Source: Kangiella koreensis DSM 16069 (GTDB lineage Bacteria > Pseudomonadota > Gammaproteobacteria > Enterobacterales > Kangiellaceae). Taken from it: a stretch of 64,000 nucleotides of DNA. Below, piece after piece: positions 24,964-34,065 of the stretch. Location: the NCBI RefSeq assembly GCF_000024085.1, contig NC_013166.1:558001-622000 (forward strand). The letters are read 5' to 3'. A program made the position numbers and the translations under genes. How positions within the stretch are numbered: the first letter of the stretch is position 1; each line of letters starts with the position of its first letter. The notes beneath the pieces were generated by a model, which was not told where the DNA came from, searched no databases, and worked only from the letters and a program-made list of their open reading frames with translations.

Positions 24964-26058
24964 ATGCGCTCAACCAAAGCGATTATCGATCTGGCGGCAT
25001 TACGCCATAACCTGAATACGATTAAAACGATTGCTAATGGTAGTCGTGTGATGGCGGTGGTCAAAGCCGACGCTTATGGGCATGGCCTGGTACAAGTTGC
25101 TAAGGCACTTACTGATGGTGCTGACATGTTTGCGGTAGCAACCGTACAGGAAGCTCTGTCGCTGCGCAAAGCCGAGATTAAGACACCGATTCTGTTACTC
25201 GAAGGCATATTCAATGCTAAAGATTTAGAGTTGGTGGTGGAGCATGATTTACAAGTTGTGTTGCATCATTGGCCTCAAATAGAAGCGCTACAAAACTTCA
25301 ACACTGACAAAAAAATTCAAGTCTGGGTCAAGCTGGATTCAGGCATGAATCGCCTGGGTTTTGCTTTGCAGGATTTGGCGTTAATTGAGTCAACTTTATC
25401 CAAGATTCCTTCACTCGCTAACCCGATTCGATTAATGTCGCATTTTGCTTCGGCGGACGATCCAGAAGATGAATTTTCGAGCACGCAGTTGGAAGCTTTT
25501 GATCAAGCCACTAAGAATATCACCACCGAAAAATCGATGGCCAATTCTGCCGGTATATTAACGCAGAAAGGCGCCCATTATGACTGGGTGCGTCCGGGCT
25601 TGTTGTTATACGGCTGTTCGCCCTTAGTTGGCAGCGAAGCATCCGATTATGATCTGAAGCCTGTCATGTCACTGGAGTCGCAAGTTCTCGCGATTAAGCC
25701 AATAAAGAAAGGTGAGTCCACAGGTTATGGCCGCCATTGGTTTGCAGATCGAGACACCAATTTAGGACTTGTAGCAATTGGCTACGGTGATGGTTATCCG
25801 CGTCATGCCAGAAACAGTACACCAGTTTGGTTAAATGGTCGTATTGTCCCTTTGGTGGGGCGAGTGTCGATGGATATGATGGCGGTGGATTTGGGGCCAG
25901 ATTGTCAGGATGCTGTGGGTGATCGTGTTGTGCTTTGGGGTAAAGAATTACCCGCTGAAAGCGTTGCACCCTTTGCCGATACCATTCCCTATACTCTATT
26001 TTGCGGGGTAACGCGACGAGTGCGCTTTTACTACAAAAACAAATCAAACGAAATGTAA
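24964..26058 (+). CDS. alr: Alanine racemase
   Basis: A PLP enzyme that interconverts L- and D-alanine for peptidoglycan. The 364 residues include the PLP-lysine motif VVKADAYGHG near the N-terminus, the catalytic-barrel segment KLDSGMNRLGF, and the C-terminal GYGDGYPRHA and GRVSMDMMAVDL. It is probably co-transcribed with dnaB and with the YjbQ-family gene, whose ATG begins 1 bp after the alr stop. Confidence 0.97.
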   Translation: MRSTKAIIDLAALRHNLNTIKTIANGSRVMAVVKADAYGHGLVQVAKALTDGADMFAVATVQEALSLRKAEIKTPILLLEGIFNAKDLELVVEHDLQVVLHHWPQIEALQNFNTDKKIQVWVKLDSGMNRLGFALQDLALIESTLSKIPSLANPIRLMSHFASADDPEDEFSSTQLEAFDQATKNITTEKSMANSAGILTQKGAHYDWVRPGLLLYGCSPLVGSEASDYDLKPVMSLESQVLAIKPIKKGESTGYGRHWFADRDTNLGLVAIGYGDGYPRHARNSTPVWLNGRIVPLVGRVSMDMMAVDLGPDCQDAVGDRVVLWGKELPAESVAPFADTIPYTLFCGVTRRVRFYYKNKSNEM

Positions 26059-26059
26059 T

Positions 26060-26473
26060 ATGAGTTTTTCAGAAACCTTAATTGTTAAAACACAGGGGCA
26101 GGCTCTGCATGAGTTCACTTCTGAATTGGAGCAACTGGTTAGTAAATCCAGAAAGACAATTGGTATCTGCCATATTTTCGTGCGCCATACTTCATGCAGT
26201 TTGCTTATTCAGGAAAATGCTGACCCCAGTGCTAAGCGGGATTTAGAACAGTGGCTTAATCGATTGGTGCCTGAAAATGATCCACTTTATACTCACATCT
26301 ACGAAGGCGCGGATGATATGCCTGCGCATATCAAAGCTGCACTGACAGCAACCACTCTAAGTATTCCGATTGTGGATGGGCGATTAGCGCTCGGCACCTG
26401 GCAAGGTACTTATCTTTGGGAACACAGACACGGTAGTCATAATCGACAGCTGGTTATCCATATCAGTGATTAA
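26060..26473 (+). CDS. YjbQ/UPF0047-family protein
   Basis: A 137-residue protein of the conserved YjbQ family (secondary thiamine-phosphate synthase-like). Diagnostic stretches are IFVRHTSCSLLIQENADP, EGADDMPAHIKAAL, VDGRLALGTWQGTYLWEHR and the final VIHI. The conserved histidines probably form a metal or phosphate site. Some members complement thiE mutants weakly; the physiological role is unsettled. It follows alr with a 1-bp gap. Confidence 0.9.
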   Translation: MSFSETLIVKTQGQALHEFTSELEQLVSKSRKTIGICHIFVRHTSCSLLIQENADPSAKRDLEQWLNRLVPENDPLYTHIYEGADDMPAHIKAALTATTLSIPIVDGRLALGTWQGTYLWEHRHGSHNRQLVIHISD

Positions 26474-26498
26474 ATTCCTTCTTTAAAAGTGATTCATT

Positions 26499-27215
26499 AT
26501 GAAGCCGATTGTTTTCTTCCGTAAATTCCACAAATGGCTTGGCTTGATTATTGGTATCCAGGTGTTGTTCTGGGCCGCCGGCGGTTTCGTCATGACATTT
26601 TTCGATATCGAAGAAGTTCGTGGTGAACATACTATGGCTCAGCCGGTAGCTTTCAGTCTCGACGACGGACAAGTTTCAATTACTGCCAATCAGGCACTAC
26701 AACAAATAGATTTTGCGCCTGAAAGTATCACTTTAAAAGGGTTGTTGGGGAAACCGGTGTGGGTTGCAACAAATAAAGAACAACAAGCTATTGTAGACGC
26801 AACCACGGGAAAGAAACTCTCGCCGCTGGATAAGTCTCTGGCACGACAGGTTGCTCTAGCTGACTTTAGCGGTCAGGGGGAATTGGCGGAGCTTACCTTA
26901 TTATCTGAAGAGTTGGGTGAGGTTCGTGGTAAAGGCTTACCCATCTGGCAAGCGCAATTCAATGACAGCGACAATACCCGTGTTTATATTTCACCATACA
27001 ATGGAGAAGTGGTTGCGCGACGTAACGATACCTGGCGTGTGTTTGATTTCTTCTGGATGCTGCACATTATGGATTACAAAAATCGCACTGACTTCAACCA
27101 TCCGTTGGTAGTTTTTGCCGCATTTTTGGCGCTGTTTATGACCTTAAGCGGGCTGTATCTGGTCATTAAAGTAGTGTTTTTAAAGCGAAAACGAACCAGT
27201 ACTCCCAAAACCTAA
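26499..27215 (+). CDS. PepSY-domain membrane protein
   Basis: A 238-residue protein of the PepSY-associated membrane family. It has an N-terminal membrane segment (FHKWLGLIIGIQVLFWAAGG, about 9-30), a periplasmic part of about 150 residues with PepSY-like strands (ARVYISPYNGEVV type), and a C-terminal membrane segment near 203-228 after the motif FFWMLHIMDY. Such proteins often accompany iron or redox systems. The conserved histidines near both membrane edges could bind haem or metal, which is inference. A 34-residue protein follows 8 bp later. Confidence 0.85.
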   Translation: MKPIVFFRKFHKWLGLIIGIQVLFWAAGGFVMTFFDIEEVRGEHTMAQPVAFSLDDGQVSITANQALQQIDFAPESITLKGLLGKPVWVATNKEQQAIVDATTGKKLSPLDKSLARQVALADFSGQGELAELTLLSEELGEVRGKGLPIWQAQFNDSDNTRVYISPYNGEVVARRNDTWRVFDFFWMLHIMDYKNRTDFNHPLVVFAAFLALFMTLSGLYLVIKVVFLKRKRTSTPKT

Positions 27216-27223
27216 AGGAAAGC

Positions 27224-27328
27224 GTGGCAAAACTTAAACCAAACAGTAAACTGATTATGATAATTATTGTCATAGCTTTAGGCCTCTATTGGCTGATTAA
27301 GTTGTTGATATTTAATTACTTATTATAG
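27224..27328 (+). CDS. 34-residue single-pass membrane miniprotein
   Basis: GTG start at 27224, TAG at 27326-27328. AAAGGAA lies at good Shine-Dalgarno spacing upstream. The product has a basic start (MAKLKPNSK) and a single hydrophobic helix (LIMIIIVIALGLYWLIKLLI). It begins 8 bp after the PepSY gene and is probably an operon partner or accessory subunit. The evidence is the ribosome-binding site, topology and position; no homologue is recalled. Confidence 0.55.
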   Translation: MAKLKPNSKLIMIIIVIALGLYWLIKLLIFNYLL

Positions 27329-27457
27329 GCTTATACTTGGTTACAAATTTAATGGTTTGCTGGCCCCAAATTGACTTGTAGATTGGCACATAACCCCAAT
27401 ATATTAGTCAGTAGTGTACGCTCATCGTGAGCGGTTATTTCTTTAACGGAGAAAGAC

Positions 27458-28354
27458 ATGTTAAGAATTGGTTTGTTTTTATTAACCAACGTAGCGATTT
27501 TAATCCTGGCTGGTACGGTTCTAAACCTTATCGGCTTTAATGGCATCATGGAAGAAAATGGCGTTGATTTAAATCTAAATGCCTTACTTATCTTCTGTGC
27601 CATTTTTGGTTTCGGCGGTTCATTTATTTCACTGTTGATTTCAAAATGGATGGCCAAGCGTTCCATGCATGTGCAGGTGATTGATAAGCCTCGCAATGAA
27701 ACTGAACAGTGGCTGGTAAACACTGTGGCGGACTTGGCGCGTGACGCTAAAGTCGGTATGCCGGAAGTGGGTATTTTTCCGTCTCCGCAGTCAAATGCTT
27801 TTGCTACTGGTTGGAACAAAAATAAAGCCTTGGTTGCAGTCAGTCAGGGTTTGATGCAACGCATGAACCGTGATGAAGTGCGAGCGGTGTTAGCGCATGA
27901 GATTGGCCACGTAGCTAATGGTGACATGGTGACACTGACTCTGATTCAAGGTGTGGTGAATACCTTTGTTTTATTCTTCTCACGAGTGATTGGTCATTTT
28001 GTTGACCGCGTCATTCTTAAGAACGAACGTGGTTTTGGTATTGGCTATTTCGTATCGGTGATGGTGGCACAAATTATTCTGACCATTTTGGCCAGCACCA
28101 TTGTGATGTGGTTCTCGCGCCGTCGGGAGTTTCGAGCGGATGAAGCTGGTGCGCAACTGGCAGGCTCAGGTGCTATGATTTCAGCGCTAGAAAAGCTTAA
28201 AGTTGAATATGATATGCCATCGGATATGGGTGAAACTTTCACTGCATTTGGTTTGAAGAATGGTCGTACCGGTTCGTTCCAGGAAAAGTTCGGTAGTTTA
28301 TTTTTATCACACCCTCCATTGGATAAGCGAATCGAAGCATTACGTAACCGTTAA
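27458..28354 (+). CDS. htpX: Membrane-bound zinc protease HtpX
   Basis: A 298-residue M48-family protease that helps quality control of inner-membrane proteins under stress. It shows two N-terminal membrane segments (about 5-25 and 35-57), the zinc motif VLAHEIGHVANGD (HEIGH), two further membrane segments, and the third ligand region REFRADEAGAQ. CGGAGAAAG precedes the ATG. A strong terminator follows. Confidence 0.97.
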   Translation: MLRIGLFLLTNVAILILAGTVLNLIGFNGIMEENGVDLNLNALLIFCAIFGFGGSFISLLISKWMAKRSMHVQVIDKPRNETEQWLVNTVADLARDAKVGMPEVGIFPSPQSNAFATGWNKNKALVAVSQGLMQRMNRDEVRAVLAHEIGHVANGDMVTLTLIQGVVNTFVLFFSRVIGHFVDRVILKNERGFGIGYFVSVMVAQIILTILASTIVMWFSRRREFRADEAGAQLAGSGAMISALEKLKVEYDMPSDMGETFTAFGLKNGRTGSFQEKFGSLFLSHPPLDKRIEALRNR

Positions 28355-28364
28355 TCATATGCGG

Positions 28365-28397
28365 TAAAAAAACGGGGCTTTTGCCCCGTTTTTTTAT
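28365..28397. terminator. Bidirectional rho-independent terminator
   Basis: AAAAAAACGGGGC, loop TTTT, GCCCCGTTTTTTT. It serves htpX on the plus strand and, because it is flanked by A and T runs, the convergent DUF2799 gene as well. Confidence 0.92.
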
Positions 28398-28409
28398 GAC
28401 AAATTGGTC

Positions 28410-28952
28410 TTACCGATACATATCCAATAAGTAATTCACTCGGCTGATTTGACTCTTGGTGTCATTGATCTGTTCATCGATGTCATCCAACTCTAGATTC
28501 AAACGTTCTTTTTCTTTTTCATCTTCGATGCGACGAATGGCCTGGCGAAGTATTTCATGTTCGCGCATTAGTTCGTCAAGGTGAACTTGTAAGTTTTCGT
28601 GGCGTGAAAAGAGTCCATCTTTGTAGCTTGCTAAGTATTCTGGGAAGGCGACAGTGCAGTTCTGATTAGCTTGGCTGGCCTTAACGCCGTGCTGGAATCC
28701 ATTATGTCCGGTGCAGTAAACTTCTAATCCTTTTTGGCGACCTTGCTCATACTGGTCACGATTAAGGCGAACGCCATACTCAATACAGGCTGATTCATGA
28801 TTAAGCACATAGTCGGAATCACGGCCAAATTTACCGTCCTGATAGCCGACTTGATACCAGTTGCCTGAAGCGCACTCTGTTTCGGACAGTGTGGCACAGC
28901 CATTAAGAACGATGGCTAAAATGCCAAATGCTAGTAATCGAATTGTTGTCAT
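28410..28952 (-). CDS. DUF2799 lipoprotein
   Basis: A 180-residue lipoprotein. The signal peptide ends in the lipobox IVLNGC, then ATLSETECASGNWYQVGYQD, the typical DUF2799 opening. Repeats of the GxxDG type (YQDGKFG, SYKDGLF) follow. The C-terminal third (about 120-180) is a strong coiled coil. ATG 28952 is chosen because GGGAG lies nine bases upstream; a longer frame to 28997 adds a non-signal N-terminus. The function is unknown. Confidence 0.82.
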   Translation of the reverse strand: MTTIRLLAFGILAIVLNGCATLSETECASGNWYQVGYQDGKFGRDSDYVLNHESACIEYGVRLNRDQYEQGRQKGLEVYCTGHNGFQHGVKASQANQNCTVAFPEYLASYKDGLFSRHENLQVHLDELMREHEILRQAIRRIEDEKEKERLNLELDDIDEQINDTKSQISRVNYLLDMYR

Positions 28953-29109
28953 CGTTTTATCTCCCGCACCCAAACTACTGAGCGCCTTCTCATTCAATAG
29001 TTAACCCCGATCCAATAAGCCCCAAGAAATGGCACTGAAAACTGGGGTCTTATCGCAAAGGATCATATAATAACGCCCCAAAGCACAAACGCCTAATAGT
29101 AATCGAATC

Positions 29110-30102
29110 GTGGAAAAAGCATTAGATCGAAAAATTTGTATCGCACCCATGCTGGACTGGACCGATCGTCATCAGCGACGATTTATGCGTCTGATCACAA
29201 AACATGCGGTGCTTTATACCGAAATGATTACTACAGGTGCCATTATTCATGGCGGGGCTGAACGTCACCTGAAATTTAATCAGGAAGAGCATCCGGTCGC
29301 CGTACAGTTGGGGGGTAGCGACCCAAAGGATTTAGCACATTGCGCGAAAATCTGCGAAGATTTTGGTTACGATGAAATTAATCTGAACGTCGGTTGCCCC
29401 AGTGACCGTGTGCAAAATGGTCGTTTTGGGGCCTGTCTTATGGCAGAACCGGAGCTGGTGGCTGAGTGCATGTCAGCGATGGCCAATGTCGTGGATGTGC
29501 CGGTAACGGTTAAAAGTCGCATCGGCATTGATGAACTGGATTCTTATGAACATCTGCATCATTTTATCAATACGGTACAATCTGCCGGAGTAAAAACCTT
29601 CATCATCCATGCTCGAAAAGCCTGGCTCAGCGGATTAAGTCCTAAACAAAATCGCGAAATCCCACCTCTAAGATATGACATCGCTTATCAAGTTAAAAAA
29701 GACTTCCCTGAGCTGGAAATCATCGTCAATGGTGGCGTCAATACACTCGACCAAGCTGAAGACCATATGAAGCACGCTGATGGTGTCATGATTGGCCGCG
29801 AGGCATACCATAACCCCTATTTCTTGGCAGAGGTCGACAATCGGTTTTATGGTAAGGATTATGATATCCCGTCACGTATTGAAATAGCCCGTGAATACAT
29901 GGTCTATATACAAAGTCAGCTAGATCAAGATGTTTATCTAGGCCATATGACCCGCCATATCCTCGGCCTGTTTTTTGCCCAGCCTAAAGGAAAATTGTGG
30001 CGCCGATATCTTAGTGAAAACGCCTACCAAAAAGGCGCAGGATTAGAAGTGCTTGAAGGAGCTTTAGCAATTTATGAAGAAGATATTAATACTGTTAGTT
30101 AG
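29110..30102 (+). CDS. dusA: tRNA-dihydrouridine(20/20a) synthase
   Basis: An FMN-dependent enzyme that reduces U20/U20a in the tRNA D-loop. The 330 residues match E. coli DusA throughout: APMLDWTDRH, EMITTGAIIHG, LQLGGSDP-type QLGGSDP, DEINLNVGCPSDRVQNG with the catalytic Cys in FGACLM, HARKAWLSGLSPKQNREIPP and RRYLSENA. The start is GTG 29110 with a poor Shine-Dalgarno. Its 3' end overlaps the next gene by 29 bp. Confidence 0.96.
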   Translation: MEKALDRKICIAPMLDWTDRHQRRFMRLITKHAVLYTEMITTGAIIHGGAERHLKFNQEEHPVAVQLGGSDPKDLAHCAKICEDFGYDEINLNVGCPSDRVQNGRFGACLMAEPELVAECMSAMANVVDVPVTVKSRIGIDELDSYEHLHHFINTVQSAGVKTFIIHARKAWLSGLSPKQNREIPPLRYDIAYQVKKDFPELEIIVNGGVNTLDQAEDHMKHADGVMIGREAYHNPYFLAEVDNRFYGKDYDIPSRIEIAREYMVYIQSQLDQDVYLGHMTRHILGLFFAQPKGKLWRRYLSENAYQKGAGLEVLEGALAIYEEDINTVS

Positions 30103-31072
30103 TCTGCTAGTTATTGGTTCAATAATCTATTGGATGCAAGGATCTGAAACAGAGCAATCTCGAAAGAATGAAGAAACAAGTCAGGAGCCTGAACAAGAAA
30201 TCACACAGGAAGTTGCAAGTACCAGTGATTTAACAGTCTCGGTAGAGAAAGGTACTGCTAAAAAAGAAGAGCCAGTAGCGGAGAAGAGTCAGGTGGCAAA
30301 TATTTATCCAGCTTTCAGGGATTGCGCTGATAAGGTCGATCAAAAATATCCAGGAATGGATATTGAGTTATATAAAGTCACTTCTGAGCTTTATGCCGAT
30401 GGCGAAATGGCTGCCGGTATTAGTCCCTATCAAACCATGCCAACAGCGAGTTTAAAGTCTCTGGCGGAAGCCGATGACGTTGATGCCTTGTTTGTACTTG
30501 GTATTGAAACAGTGTGGTTAGCGACAACCGGTTTAATGATTAACCAGCACAGCGACTTACCCAAGTTAAGTGGAGAAGAAAGAAGTGAGATAGCGAAAAG
30601 TCATAAGCTTGATCTCGAGCTTTTGGAACAAGGCGAAGAGTACTTATTTCGTGTCGCCACTCTTGGAAAAGTAGGAGGCTTGGGTGAGTATGCGTCCTTG
30701 GCCAGCTTAGGCATGAAGCGATTAAGTGAAGATACTGATGAACAGAAGGTACAGGAACTTATCGCAAAAATTCTGGCCTACTCTGAACTGGCTCACGAAG
30801 TTCACCGTGAAGATGGAATCATGCAAGAAATCATGAAAAGCCAACTGAAATCTGTGCAACGAAAAGCTTTTGAACCCTTTGTTGAAAGGGATGACTTCAA
30901 AACGTTTAAGGCCAATGTTCAGGAAAGAGCTGATTACGAGTTTGAAGAGTTATTTAGTCGCTGGAAAGAGCGACGTGAATATTATGGTTTACCAACCCAT
31001 CCAAAATTCATCACGGATGATTTGGTTGAATATAGTGAAGCAATGGAAGCCTGTCATAAGCTATTGAATTAA
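30074..31072 (+). CDS. Membrane-anchored protein, first of a second tandem paralogue pair
   Basis: A 332-residue protein with one N-terminal membrane segment (about 3-20), an acidic low-complexity linker (about 22-75) and a helical extracytoplasmic domain with two far-apart cysteines (C84 and C327). The middle (ALFVLGIETVWLATTG, YLFRVATLGKVGGLGEYASL) resembles Sel1/TPR-like helical repeats. It overlaps dusA by 29 bp with AAGGAG inside dusA, so expression is linked to dusA. The next gene is a paralogue. The function is unknown. Confidence 0.7.
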   Translation: MKKILILLVSLLVIGSIIYWMQGSETEQSRKNEETSQEPEQEITQEVASTSDLTVSVEKGTAKKEEPVAEKSQVANIYPAFRDCADKVDQKYPGMDIELYKVTSELYADGEMAAGISPYQTMPTASLKSLAEADDVDALFVLGIETVWLATTGLMINQHSDLPKLSGEERSEIAKSHKLDLELLEQGEEYLFRVATLGKVGGLGEYASLASLGMKRLSEDTDEQKVQELIAKILAYSELAHEVHREDGIMQEIMKSQLKSVQRKAFEPFVERDDFKTFKANVQERADYEFEELFSRWKERREYYGLPTHPKFITDDLVEYSEAMEACHKLLN

Positions 31073-31105
31073 TGGGCAGGTAAAATAGCGAAAGTTAGAA
31101 CTGTT

Positions 31106-32083
31106 ATGAAGAAGACGTTGATATTCTCACTTGCTTTGTTAGTTGTTATTTTTATTTTGCTGTTCCAGGCGAAAGAAGACTCTGATATCCCAAAAGAGAA
31201 TTTAATTGAAGCTTCTCAATACTCAAATGATCAATCATCTGAAGTTGTTGTAACTGAAGATAAGAGAAACGGAGAAGTTATTTCAGTTAAAGAAGAAAAT
31301 GTGGTGTCTAAGGAGTCTAAAGAGCAGGTTCCTTCAAATCTATGTAAAGAGCAGCTCGCAGAACAGTATCCGGAGCTGGATAAGCAGTTTAATCAAACGA
31401 TTCAGGTCTTTTACCTTAGTGAAGATGAGCTTGCAGGAGAGGGTGTGTACCAAGGAATGCCTTTTGAAACATTGAAATCTCTTGCTGATTCAAATGATGC
31501 CAAGGCTATGATCATTTATGGTTCAGAGAAAATTTGGTTTTCGGCTTTAGGGGTTAGACTCTCAGGACCTGACAGTCGCTATCGCAGTTCGGATCAAACC
31601 AAAGATATTGTGAATCACCATAAAGTTGATCTTGATGGTATTAATGAAGGTGAGAGTTACCTTTATAACGCTGCTATTTTTGGAAAGGTTGGGGCAATTT
31701 TTGAAATGACTTTGTTGCTTGATATGGCGGCAAAGAGATTAGATGCAAAGTCTGGTGACGAGGTTGTTATTCAAGAGCTGATTGCAAAAAGCTTAGCTTA
31801 TGAAAAGTTGCAGGTTGATATTCATCAAAGTGATCCGGCTTTAAAAGGCATGTTTTTGGATTCTGTAGGTTGGAGAGATAGCATTCAAAGACTCTACGCT
31901 GACCGTGAAGATTATGCTGATATAAAAAACAGAATCGAGGCTGGTGCTGAGATCCTATATCAAGATCTCAAACAGCGCTGGGAGCATGATAGAGAGTATT
32001 ATGGCTTCGATATTTATCCTGATTATTTACAGGGTGACTTGGAAGTGTATGGCAATGCTTATTTGGAGTGCCATCTGCCCTAA
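31106..32083 (+). CDS. Membrane-anchored protein, second of the tandem paralogue pair
   Basis: A 325-residue paralogue of the previous gene: N-terminal anchor (about 4-20), acidic linker and the same domain. Shared landmarks are the first cysteine (C80), the Y-x-MP-x-(S/T)LKSLA motif (YQGMPFETLKSLAD), the Sel1-like middle, RWEHDREYYG near the end and the last cysteine (C322, LECHLP). The equal placement of the two cysteines suggests a conserved disulfide. The gene is more AT-rich than dusA. The function is unknown. Confidence 0.7.
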   Translation: MKKTLIFSLALLVVIFILLFQAKEDSDIPKENLIEASQYSNDQSSEVVVTEDKRNGEVISVKEENVVSKESKEQVPSNLCKEQLAEQYPELDKQFNQTIQVFYLSEDELAGEGVYQGMPFETLKSLADSNDAKAMIIYGSEKIWFSALGVRLSGPDSRYRSSDQTKDIVNHHKVDLDGINEGESYLYNAAIFGKVGAIFEMTLLLDMAAKRLDAKSGDEVVIQELIAKSLAYEKLQVDIHQSDPALKGMFLDSVGWRDSIQRLYADREDYADIKNRIEAGAEILYQDLKQRWEHDREYYGFDIYPDYLQGDLEVYGNAYLECHLP

Positions 32084-32090
32084 CTCTAAC

Positions 32091-32110
32091 TAGCGCACAG
32101 CTGTGCGCTA
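32091..32110. repeat. Perfect 20-bp palindrome
   Basis: TAGCGCACAGCTGTGCGCTA is fully self-complementary and starts 7 bp after the stop of the second paralogue. It has no T-run. It could be an operator, or a hairpin that protects the 3' end. Confidence 0.5.
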
Positions 32111-32192
32111 AAGCGTGAACCACGTCACTAAATTTGCATATTTGCATTAGTTTAAGCTAAAGTAGTAACTCTCCCTGAATGTTGGAGGTTCT

Positions 32193-32732
32193 ATGAAGTT
32201 CCTTAAATGGTTACTAATCATTATCGCGGTTCTTGCCGCTGCTCTGGTTGTGGTTGGTTTCCTCTTACCTCAAACGCGACACATCGAGCGCTCTATTACT
32301 GTAGAAGCAACCAAAGATACGGTATTCAATCAAGTTAACAATCTGCAAAACTTCAATAACTGGTCTCCATGGGCTGAAATTGATCCCAACGCTACTTATA
32401 CTTTCACTGGTCCGCAAAGCGGAATGGGCGCGACTATGGCCTGGGATAGTCAGATGAAAGAAGTGGGCTCTGGTACTTATAAGATTATAGAGAGTAACTA
32501 TCCAAACATGGTTAAGTTCGAAATGAAGTTTGGCCAGGAGCAAATGCCAGCTGAAAGCTCATTTGTCCTTGATGAGGTTTCTTATGATCAGACTCGCGTG
32601 ACATGGACCCTCGATGCTGACTTCGGAAATGATTTAATCGGTCGCTATATGGGCTTTTTCATGATGGAACGGGCGGTAGCTCCTCAGTATGAAAAAGGTC
32701 TGCAAAACCTCAAAGGGATTGTGGAGGGGTAG
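32193..32732 (+). CDS. SRPBCC-family (polyketide cyclase-like) protein
   Basis: A 179-residue protein with an N-terminal membrane segment (about 4-25) followed by a START/SRPBCC helix-grip domain. Typical stretches are ERSITVEATKDTVFNQVNNL, FNNWSPWAEIDPN and the long C-terminal helix (ERAVAPQYEKGLQNLKGIV). Such domains bind hydrophobic ligands, which are not predictable here. TTGGAGG precedes the ATG, and a terminator follows. Confidence 0.85.
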   Translation: MKFLKWLLIIIAVLAAALVVVGFLLPQTRHIERSITVEATKDTVFNQVNNLQNFNNWSPWAEIDPNATYTFTGPQSGMGATMAWDSQMKEVGSGTYKIIESNYPNMVKFEMKFGQEQMPAESSFVLDEVSYDQTRVTWTLDADFGNDLIGRYMGFFMMERAVAPQYEKGLQNLKGIVEG

Positions 32733-32744
32733 TCGGTGAGTTAG

Positions 32745-32774
32745 ACAGGTAACCTCTTTTGAGGTTGCCTGTTT
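32745..32774 (+). terminator. Terminator-like hairpin after the SRPBCC gene
   Basis: ACAGGTAACCTC, loop TTTT, GAGGTTGCCTGT. A 12-bp stem with one mismatch is followed by TTTGG. The T-run is short. Confidence 0.6.
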
Positions 32775-32874
32775 GGCTTATTGTCATTGTTCCCACTTAT
32801 CACAACTATTCATGTCGGCTTCATTTTAATCTGCTACAATTTTCTGCAATCTAACTCTACTACATTGTGGTGCT

Positions 32875-34059
32875 ATGAAGTCTAAGACTTTATTTTTAGT
32901 TTGCGCGATATTCTTAATATTAAGTCCTGTTGCTGGCTTTGCTGCAAATGAGCAAGAGCAGCAGGATCTCAATTCTGAAGAAAAAGAAGTGGCGGCTAAA
33001 GACAAAAAGGACATTTTCGATCATTCCAAAGAAACCTTGCAGGGTGTGAAAGAGGATTATGATCGATGTATCTTGCAAGAATTTGACAAGCGCGATAAAG
33101 AAACTCCGATATCGGAAATTCAGGCGTATTGTTCTAAAGACAGCAATTTAGCTATTTATCGTCCCAGCAAAGAGTTGCTTCCTGATGATAGTTTCACACA
33201 AGGAAGTCAAGACGACTCAGGAAAACCTGAAACAGAAGACTCTGATGTCATTAAGAAACGATTACGACTGGAGTACCGCGCCAGTGATAATCGTTTTGCA
33301 ATCTTGCCCCATAAACCAAACTATTTGTTGCCAGTGACGTTTAATAATAGGCCTAACCAAGCCAGTTTGGATGCAATTGGGGAAGATCGAGAAGTCGATA
33401 ATATCGAGGTGAAGTTTCAGGTAAGTTTTAAAACTCCTATTTGGGAAGAGGCATTTGGTGAGAATAGTGCACTCTTCTTTGCTTATACCGGCCAGTCTTA
33501 CTGGCAAGCATACAATTCTGATGTGTCCAGCCCATTTCGCGAAACTAATCATGAGCCGGAAGTATTTGCTTCCTGGGCTACCGATTGGAAGGTTGGAGGC
33601 TGGCAAATTCCAATATTCTCAACAGGTGTCTCGCATCAGTCTAATGGTCAAAGCGGATTAAAATCACGTAGCTGGAATCGACTGTATGCGCGAATAGCTT
33701 TTGAAAAAGACCGCTGGGTTGTACTGTTTAATCCTTGGTGGCGAATTCCGGAAGAGCGTAAAGATGACCCCTTACAACCTGATGGCGATGACAACCCTGA
33801 TATAGACGATTACATGGGCTACTTCGAGCTGTATACCGCTTATAAATGGGATGAGCAAAACTTTGGAGTTATGATTAGAAATAACCTGCGCAGTGATAAC
33901 AAAGGTGCTGTACAGTTAGACTGGACTTTTCCGCTAGATGACGATGGTAAGCTGCGTGGTTACGTTCAGTATTTCAATGGGTATGGAGAGAGCTTGATCG
34001 ATTACAACCGTCATGTGAACCGCTTGGGTGTTGGGTTTGTGCTGACGGATTGGCTGTAA
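32875..34059 (+). CDS. pldA: Outer-membrane phospholipase A
   Basis: A calcium-dependent OM phospholipase (OMPLA) barrel. A signal peptide (about 1-23) is followed by an unusual charged extension of about 100 residues and then the barrel. Catalytic residues are visible in GVSHQSNGQSG and SWNRLY: H254, S256 and N268, with the same +2 and +14 spacing as H142/S144/N156 of E. coli. TGQSYWQAYN and FRETNHEPE are further family signatures. The barrel ends in a hydrophobic C-terminal strand (GVGFVLTDWL). It has its own terminator. Confidence 0.93.
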   Translation: MKSKTLFLVCAIFLILSPVAGFAANEQEQQDLNSEEKEVAAKDKKDIFDHSKETLQGVKEDYDRCILQEFDKRDKETPISEIQAYCSKDSNLAIYRPSKELLPDDSFTQGSQDDSGKPETEDSDVIKKRLRLEYRASDNRFAILPHKPNYLLPVTFNNRPNQASLDAIGEDREVDNIEVKFQVSFKTPIWEEAFGENSALFFAYTGQSYWQAYNSDVSSPFRETNHEPEVFASWATDWKVGGWQIPIFSTGVSHQSNGQSGLKSRSWNRLYARIAFEKDRWVVLFNPWWRIPEERKDDPLQPDGDDNPDIDDYMGYFELYTAYKWDEQNFGVMIRNNLRSDNKGAVQLDWTFPLDDDGKLRGYVQYFNGYGESLIDYNRHVNRLGVGFVLTDWL

Positions 34060-34065
34060 ATGCAG

